From Gonocerus acuteangulatus (taxonomy: Eukaryota > Arthropoda > Insecta > Hemiptera > Coreidae), in the NCBI GenBank assembly GCA_946811695.1, contig OX328123.1:30965399-31029398 (forward strand): a DNA stretch of 64,000 bases, given 5' to 3'. Every line of letters starts with the position of its first letter. The first letter of the stretch is position 1. Below are positions 57,462-64,000 of the stretch, piece after piece. Position numbers and translations under genes: made by a program. A model generated the notes under the pieces. It was not told the origin of the DNA. It ran no database searches and worked only from the letters and a program-made list of their open reading frames with translations.

Positions 57462-59083
57462 GTACATAGGCACTAAATATACTCTGATCTTGTAAAATTA
57501 TAATTATTAATTATTATATTATGTAAAAATTTACAGTACAATTTAATAATCCTGAAGTATATTTTTTTATAACTTGATAAGGTTTTCTTATAAATGTAAT
57601 AATTTCAAGTACAGACTTCAAGCATTTTTGGTTTTAAATATTAATCCGTTAGGCTAGTCATCTTTTAATTTATTTTTTAATTTAGTAATAAATGAATTAT
57701 AAATGATCATAATTCGAGAATTGTCTACTCATATTTAATATGATTATACCGCAATAATACTGAGTCATTTTTTTTTTTTAAGTTCTTACTCAGCAAATAT
57801 ATTAATATTAACAAATGTTGATAATATAAAGTGTCAAAAAATTGTTAATTAAACCAATCAGACGCGGACAAAACTGTTAAGTGGTGAATTTGATATGCCA
57901 ATCATTATTTATGATTTAATGTATTAATCTGGTTCCACATCTGAATTCTCCATTAAATTGTGAAATCAAAAGAAAATTGTTTCTATTTATGATATAAATG
58001 TATAATGCATCATAAATTAAAATATCAGTTGGATATTTTGAAAATATTTATTTATTATTTATATTAACATTTAATTTACCATGTCCAATGGTATAGAATA
58101 TAAGTTATTTTTTAATGTGGATGTTGTTGACAAAGGGAATGATATCAGTGTTTCAGAAAATTTTATTTATTTTATCAAGGTCCACAATTGAAACAACCGT
58201 TACCATTTCATTCCTATACATTCCATTAATATGGACCTGTCTCACACAGAAATCTCAGTTTTTCTTTTCTTTTCATTTTAGTGATGATTAAAGTTTTAGC
58301 TGTTGATTAGAAGGAAAATGTTTGCAATCTTCAATAAATGCTAGTTCATTCGCTGTTTACTAATAATGGTCGTTCGTATTTCCTAGAGGACATCTTCATT
58401 TTAAATTTGACAACAAACTCATGATTTTTTAGTATGTTTTGCATGATCCAACATTTAGTTCATCGCACAATCTTTAGTGAACAGTAATCACCTTCCCATT
58501 GAACGGAGTTGCAAAGATCTATTTCTAAATTGTTTGAAAAGTTTCCTTAAGGGAATTTGAAAACTCTCCAACGTTACTCATCACCATTCCTTGTTTGATT
58601 GACAAATTCCTCCAGATAGCTGTGTAAGAAATTACTCATAAACACACCTCTAACATACTTTTCACACACCTCTAATATACTTTTCTGTATTTAATTCTTT
58701 AATATATGTATACATTTAAAAGTACAAAATTAAATAATAATGAACATTTTTTCTAATAAATAAAAAAAAAAGACTAAATAAAACTTAACGTTCAGAAATA
58801 AAGTTTTTGGTTGAATATATATACAAACATAGACCTTCCTTGTGTATGGAGTATGAAGTCTTTTTACAATAAGAGTAGGCGAAATATTGGTGCTAATGAC
58901 CTAGGTAGTAGAAGCACCTTAATATATATATATAAAAAAAAAAAAAAAAAAAAAATCCTCCAGTTCAAAGATATTGAGGATACTTATAGTTTTTTTGGTT
59001 AACATATGATTATTTTTAATGAAAATGAGGCTCACCTTATCTGTTTTACTTATTGGTAAATCAATTAGATGGTTGCATTTTAA
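57462..59083. other. Syntaxin-1A intron, no feature
   Basis: AT-rich; an A run at 58936-58956 and a short TA run before it. The 63-codon frame at 58811 is not recognised. Confidence 0.5.
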
Positions 59084-59227
59084 CCTTTAAGTACTGACGT
59101 ATGGTAGCCATTTCTAGAAATCCCCCCTAGTAGTTCCCTTTTGATTGCACACATTCAATGATTATATAATTTATTTCAAATTTCAGTAAACAAAAGGTCC
59201 CAGGGACCCTACGTCAGTACTTAAAGG
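59084..59227. mobile_element. piggyBac-like MITE (144 bp)
   Basis: TTAA at 59080-59083 and 59228-59231 flank inverted ends CCTTTAAGTACTGACGTA / TACGTCAGTACTTAAAGG. Confidence 0.8.
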
Positions 59228-59594
59228 TTAATGAAACATTAGTTTCTGGAGCCTTGAGCAGTGAAACGATTCTTTTGATGGATAATGTTTTACTCATGTT
59301 TAATTAATTAGGACTCTCAAAACACTGACTAGTTTGACTGAAGTGCAGTGACTCACTATTAGAAAAAATACTGTGTGCAAGGAGTATGAAGAATTTCTGA
59401 AGCTATAGCTTGTGCACCTAACATTATTTAATATGATGGGTTTCTTGAAGTCAAGTCCTGGCTGTTAATAATTTTTCAGAATGAAGATGTATACATTGAG
59501 CAACTGTTACATTTGATTTCTGAATAGTGTAAGAAATAATTGTTTCTTCACATTTTATTGCTTTCACATGAGCAATGTGAGGACGAATGAGGCG

Positions 59595-60011
59595 TTGCGG
59601 ATATGAAGGGTGAACTCAACATCGGATAAATTTTTTTTACCCCCACCATTCAAATCTAGACGCTTCAGAGAATCTACTGGTGTATTTTTCATGTTGAGTT
59701 CGCCCTTCTTTCTCTCCCAAAATATACAGAGAATGAAAACAAGTTGGCTGGAAACTGCCATAGGAAGGCGGATACGAAAGGAGAATTCAACACTCCACTA
59801 CCGGTCCACTGGATAGTGATATAAATAAAATGCTCTTTTTGTTTAAAGTACATATTAATTTCTGGTCAATAATTTGAAAAATGAGACATCCCACAACCAA
59901 AAAATGTTTTGAATATACTCTAGTGGAGTTTGCCCTTATGGAAAAAATATTTAAACCCATTTTCCTCAAAACTACCTTTTGTTGAGTTCATCCTTCGTAT
60001 CCGCAACACCT
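59595..60011. mobile_element. MITE with nested inverted repeats
   Basis: AGGCGTTGCGGATATGAAGG at the left pairs with TCCTTCGTATCCGCAACACC at 59987-60011. Partial copies recur inside (TGTTGAGTTCGCCCTTC at 59692, GGCGGATACGAAAGGAGAA at 59767). No ORF. Confidence 0.6.
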
Positions 60012-60447
60012 CAAATTTAGATTATCCTGGCCCCATAAACAGTTATATTAATTCGACAATCCTTGGAAATAAGTTAGTTCTTGAATGGGGGGTGGGGGGT
60101 GATTTAAAAGAATCAAGGTCAGACTTTTTATTGGTGGAAATATAAACAACAGGAATGTAAACATTTCTTGACTAGGGCTCATGCTTCAATTCCCACTAGG
60201 ACTAGTGACTTTTCTTTTGGAAGTAATTTAAGACATTAGCCATATTCCAGATAGAAACCGATTCCCTCCCCCCAAAACATGAGTTTACCAAGGTTAATAA
60301 ACCAAATCCCATAGAGGGGGATCGAAATAATTACTCAGAGTTATCAAAAATAGAAATTTGCTTTACTAATTTGCTTTACTAATTATTTAGTACATAGTTC
60401 TCAAAATTAGCTGGATATCCTTAGAACATATTCAGCCTGCCTCTTAA

Positions 60448-60831
60448 CACGTTTGGGCCCAGCGTTGTGGCATATGTGTCCGAGAGATGTTTTCTGCGGG
60501 CCCAGCGTTGTGGCGTGTGCTGCAGCAGATAGCTTTCTTTTCCCCAGTACTCTGGGCCTTCATATTTGGTTTGGGACCACATTACATTATTCCCGGCTAG
60601 GTTTGCGGGTCTGGTATCATATACTGAATCCGCCAGAAAAATTCCTTCAGTGGGCCCGATCTCGTAGCGTATTTGACACTTAACTAAATTGTAATTAATC
60701 CACTAAAAATACATCATTTCAAAAGTTTCTTCACTTATTTATTTTGTTTATATGTTTGCCGAAATAACTATACAAAAGGAAAACTCGAGCCCTGATGGAA
60801 ATTTTTTTCGAAGCCATCGGTCCTGAAAGCG
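60448..60831. mobile_element. piggyBac-like MITE (384 bp)
   Basis: TTAA at 60444-60447 and 60832-60835. Ends CACGTTTGGGCCC and, on the other strand, CGCTTTCAGGACC. A doublet of GGGCCCAGCGTTGTGGC occurs at 60456 and 60497. Confidence 0.7.
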
Positions 60832-61101
60832 TTAAGATATCATAGAAGTTGCTTACTGCCTGGACTTGGCTTAAAACTAATAATTAACATTGGTATTGAG
60901 TCGTAAGTGCTGTTTGCATGGTAATGGTATTTGGTTTTTTCATTTTAGTAACTCTTAATTAACTTTATTAATATTGCACATTTTTTATTAACAGGTGATC
61001 AGTTTTAAATTATAGCTCATTTTTCTTATAATCCAACTAATTTTGTACTAACATTTTTTGTATATCTGTTTTCTTCTCCATGCCTACCGTACTGAAACTA
61101 G

Positions 61102-61212
61102 GGAGAAATGATCGACCGTATAGAATACCATGTTGAACATGCAGTGGACTATGTACAGACTGCAACACAAGATACTAAGAAAGCCCTGAAATATCAAAGC
61201 AAAGCACGCCGG
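61102..61212 (+). CDS. Syx1A: Syntaxin-1A alternative exon a: canonical C-terminal half of SNARE helix
   Basis: The exon is 111 nt (37 codons), phase 0/0, with an acceptor at CTGAAACTAG (pyrimidine-rich stretch a little upstream) and a GTGAGT donor. It encodes [18 protein letters not shown], continues through [10 protein letters not shown] and ends SKARR. This is the form known from fly and vertebrate syntaxin-1, giving SNARE layers +1 to +8 plus the basic juxtamembrane start. Rat-based layer residues read I, I, V, A, V, A, T, A. It would join the 57461 donor upstream and a transmembrane exon beginning KKI downstream, which I did not find before 64000. Another 37-codon exon of matching phase follows 402 bp later, so the two are probably spliced one or the other. 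Confidence 0.95.
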
Positions 61213-61614
61213 GTGAGTGTCCTCACGCACGGCGAGATCTTTTTTGTGTTTAGTGCGTCACAGTCGCTTTTGCGACGTTTATGTGTTTCATTTATTTTAA
61301 GTTTTAATATTCTTTAATTTTTTTTGTTTGTATGAAAGCATTTTTAATTTTGTTTTATCTTTTTCCCTTATTTTTCCTTCTTTCACCTTCTACATCCTCT
61401 GTGTAATCTTTCATCTCTCTTATTAACAACACACTGTTTCTCATGGTTTCATCGTTACAAATTAACCCACATGGGTTTTTCTTTTACATAATTATGTATA
61501 TTTTTTGGCATTTATTAATTATATATAACAATTTGGTGTGTGTGTGTGCTTGCGGTGTATTGCTTGTTCTTTCTCTCTTTCTGTGCCTTCTTCCCCCTTC
61601 ACCCGTTCTAATAG
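61213..61614 (+). other. 402-nt intron between the two alternative SNARE exons
   Basis: Short and pyrimidine-rich before exon b. It contains TG repeats (GTGTGTGTGTGC near 61535), a possible splice-regulatory element. Confidence 0.6.
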
Positions 61615-61725
61615 GGAGAGCTCATCGACAGTATTCAATACAATGTTGAGAACTCGACAGATGCCGTGCTCCAGGGTAAAGGAGAGCTACACATGGCCGA
61701 GGGATATCAGAGGAGTGCTAGGCAG
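61615..61725 (+). CDS. Syx1A: Syntaxin-1A alternative exon b: variant C-terminal half of SNARE helix
   Basis: The exon is 111 nt (37 codons), phase 0/0, preceded by a strong pyrimidine tract and TTCTAATAG acceptor and followed by GTAAGC. It encodes GELIDSIQYNVENSTDAV, then GELHMAEGYQ, and ends RSARQ. It aligns without gaps to exon a. By rat numbering the layer residues +1 to +8 read I, I, V, S, V, G, L, A, so the heptad pattern survives with changes at +4, +6 and +7. The juxtamembrane basic run is weaker (RSARQ instead of SKARR). Equal length, phase and position argue for a duplicated, mutually exclusive exon. Including both would insert 37 residues into the helix and shift its register. Whether both are expressed cannot be seen from DNA. 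Confidence 0.88.
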
Positions 61726-63191
61726 GTAAGCAAAATTTGACTTTCAGTCAATTTCTTTGGTTTTATTCTATTTTTATTTTATTTTTTTACTCATAGTATA
61801 AACCTCAAATGGTCATTCCAAGATTTTTCAACATTTTAGATGTAAACAAATGGAAATTGTCATGTGCTTCTTCTTCTGGACGCGCCAAAGTTGGCAGGAT
61901 ATTAATTGTGAAACATTGTACAACTAGGCCTGTCTCCAAATTTATTTTTTATTTTAAAACTTAAAATTAGTGACATTACAATCATGTTTAAAAGTCACCA
62001 GCTGCCAGAAATCCTGAAGGAGGCTGCTTTTGTAGTCTAAACTCAGTGTCAAAAACTGAGGCATTAAAAATGAAATACTCATGTCAATATACTCTGAACA
62101 CTAAGGAAGTTCTGACTAGAGATTGATGCTGCATTGAGTACCTTAAATAAGGTTGTAGAAAATTCAATAATTTGTCATTGTAGTAGCAAATAAATAAATT
62201 TGGGGACCCTAATTATTGTACATTTTTGTTGTCAATTAATGCCATATAAAGTTTTCAATGTAAAGTATAATCAATTGTTATATCTCAATTGTATTTTAAG
62301 AAACCGAAATAGTTAGTCGATGAAAATTTTCTTGTTTTTATTTTCTTGCATTTTAATAGAATGATGATTAATAATGATCCTATGAGTAAAAGACGATTTG
62401 TGTATTTTGGGGTATATCTAAAAAAAGGCCGAACAAGTTTATGGAAGTGGATACTCCAAATGCTTTTTCAATTTTTTATGGGAAAGATTATGAAGACATT
62501 TTTGGCAAACCAACCTCAGCTGAATAAAAAAAATCATATTTTTCTGAACTTTTGAATAATGAAAGTTGTGCACTTTTAGTATGTTTTTTTTTTCTATTGA
62601 TACCTGGGGTAGAGTTTTTGAAATGAAATAAGACTCCACAATTTCTGGAAATCAGCCTTTATGAGCAATTGCTAAATGTCTATTTCTTTGAAATAGCTGT
62701 ATAAAATCAGAACCAGACAGAGTTAAGTAGTGGAAAATCAGATTTTACTAAATCAGTGGGGGTGAATAAGTTTGTATACATGTATTCAAATGTATACATG
62801 GATTCAAATGACATCCATCAGGAAACTCAATGTTGTATACCAAAGTTTATCTATAATTCTTTGGCATCATCTTAAAAGAAGACACCTACAACATTCATGT
62901 TGTCAGTAATCAACAAGACCAATGAGTTATTAATGGAAGTCTTTGAAAAAAGAATATTCTGCTCTGCCCATGGAAGTGTAGTCCTTTACTGTGGGTGATG
63001 CTGCCAGAAATATAACAAACTCAAAACCTAGTGTTAGAACTCAGAGCTCTGCGGATTACTTTATTCAACAAAATGACAATAGACTGGGGATTTGCCAATG
63101 GTTCTCAAGAAGACAGAGGTTCATTCAACATATCTTTATGGAAGCCAACACCAATGATACAACTGGCATAGTATCAAAGACGAGTTGTTTG
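61726..63191. other. Presumed syntaxin-1A intron; no transmembrane exon found
   Basis: I looked for a phase-0 exon starting with codons for KKI and a hydrophobic stretch and did not see one. No repeat was recognised except short T runs. Confidence 0.45.
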
Positions 63192-63572
63192 CTACTGAAG
63201 TAATAAGGTTGTCATACCTGTCGGTGGAGACCGTCGTCACTGGCATCTGTGCGAGTACTGTGGGCGAGCGCTTTCGACGTAAATACGTCATTATCAAGCC
63301 ACTGTTAAGTTAGTACTGAACTGTGTTTGTAGTGTCAGAGTATTTATACAGGGTGGAGTACGTTGTTTACTTCTGTTAAAGGTCGTCCAGGTAGTTTGTT
63401 TGTCTGTTCTCTGTGCAGGTGTTCGTTCAGGTAAAGTGTTTGTTGGCTCCGTGGGTCATTGCCGTCTAAGGGTTTCTCAGGTAGTCTGTATTCTGTGCAG
63501 GTGGTCCGTTGTATGTTGATCATGGAAAAATGTGATTTTATGTTTGTCTTTCTTAGTTTTTCTGTTTTTATG
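63192..63572 (-). mobile_element. PLE 3' non-coding region and terminus
   Basis: This follows the GIY-YIG ORF on the minus strand and ends with a hammerhead-like segment and a GACGGTCTCCACCGACAGG end. Several GTCGTTTGTCT/AGGTAGT repeats occur at 63390-63500. Confidence 0.6.
63258..63305 (-). ncRNA. Hammerhead-like fold in PLE terminus (variant core)
   Basis: On the minus strand: stem I GTGGC / GCC(C)AC, core TTGATAA in place of CTGATGA, an extra T, stem II GACGT / ACGTC with a 4-nt loop, GAAA, and stem III AGCGCT with a CUC site. The folding is convincing, but two core bases differ, including the catalytic G position. Confidence 0.5.
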
Positions 63573-64000
63573 TTAAGTACGTTGTCGTTTAGTTATTGGA
63601 AGTGATGCTGTGTCTGTCCTTTTTCGTTTGTTTGTTCGTTTAAGTAGTTTGAGTGGTCTGAATATTGTGTCAGAGCTAGTGTTAAGTTGTTCGTTTATAA
63701 TGTTTCCGTTAAAGTATCGTTGTTTGTATATCTCCATGTTTTCTAGTATGTCAAGTCTACGTCCTTTTTGTTGTCTGTGTATGAGTGTCATGCTGTTTTG
63801 TATGTTGCTAGGGTCGTGTGCGTGTTCGTGTAAATGGTTGGCGTAGTTAGAGTCACGTTTGTTCTGTTTAAAAGATCGTATGTGTTCTGTATATCGTGTC
63901 TTTAGTTTTCGTCCTGTTTGTCCGATGTATGTGTGGTCACAAGTGCATGTTAGTTTGTACACTCCGTTTAGGTCGTATTTGTTAGGTCTGTCGATATCGT
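63573..64000 (-). CDS. Penelope-like element, GIY-YIG nuclease domain (partial, runs off window)
   Basis: The minus-strand frame is open to the window edge: NKYDLNGVYKLTCTC then HTYIGQTGRKLKTRYTEH, the GIY-YIG core (here VYK...TYIG) with the conserved Arg/Tyr helix. It continues DSNYANHLHEHAHDP and ends with a basic tail, RTNKRKRTD...TKRQRT. The RT part must lie beyond 64000. The sequence differs clearly from the 7.9-kb PLE, so it is another family. No break is seen in the visible 142 codons. Confidence 0.88.
   Translation of the reverse strand, partial: DIDRPNKYDLNGVYKLTCTCDHTYIGQTGRKLKTRYTEHIRSFKQNKRDSNYANHLHEHAHDPSNIQNSMTLIHRQQKGRRLDILENMEIYKQRYFNGNIINEQLNTSSDTIFRPLKLLKRTNKRKRTDTASLPITKRQRT

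Overview
The window looks like nuclear DNA of an arthropod, most likely an insect. Supporting signs are AT-rich sequence, very long (TA)n arrays, large introns, and a mobile-element load of Jockey-type LINEs, Penelope-like elements (PLEs), BEL/Pao, piggyBac-like, hAT-like and mariner-like MITEs, and tRNA- and 5S-derived SINEs. The one clear host gene, syntaxin-1A, is close to the insect protein. I could not place the species.

Layout. Roughly 1-41,300 is almost entirely repeats: a palindromic hammerhead-bearing element (1898-2265), a TA-flanked MITE holding a 5S-like SINE (4819-5553), a truncated PLE with GIY-YIG nuclease (7231-9223), a 5.3-kb DNA transposon (9471-14800) packed with nested hairpin elements and inserted in a MADF-like coding fragment, a rearranged BEL/Pao copy with an inverted LTR pair (21,322-23,310), a piggyBac-like MITE (25,251-25,912), a 2.5-kb inverted repeat (31,970-34,454) and an apparently intact two-ORF Jockey-type LINE (35,011-39,861). 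From 46,140 to 61,725 six exons of syntaxin-1A lie on the + strand. Their introns carry a second, degenerate Jockey-type LINE (with a 13-bp target-site duplication), another PLE palindrome, the 3' end of an RLE-type LINE, a further hammerhead-like element and several MITEs. A different PLE (GIY-YIG domain, minus strand) runs off the right edge.

Most notable. (1) The last two syntaxin exons (61,102-61,212 and 61,615-61,725) are both exactly 37 codons, both phase 0, 402 bp apart, and encode alternative versions of the C-terminal half of the SNARE helix; the hydrophobic layer positions are largely kept, so they look mutually exclusive. (2) Four unrelated-looking PLE-type termini each contain a hammerhead-ribozyme-like fold, and in three cases the ribozyme segment is part of an inverted repeat, including one near-perfect palindrome with two opposed hammerheads and no ORF. 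(3) SINEs with different pol III heads (tRNA-like and 5S-like) share one tail sequence.

How it fits together: the host gene supplies a t-SNARE for vesicle fusion. The rest is an archive of autonomous elements (LINE ORF1/ORF2, PLE RT-nuclease, BEL integrase) and non-autonomous ones that probably borrowed their machinery. The N-terminal syntaxin exons and the transmembrane exon were not found in the window. All calls are from reading the sequence; no alignment or database search was run.
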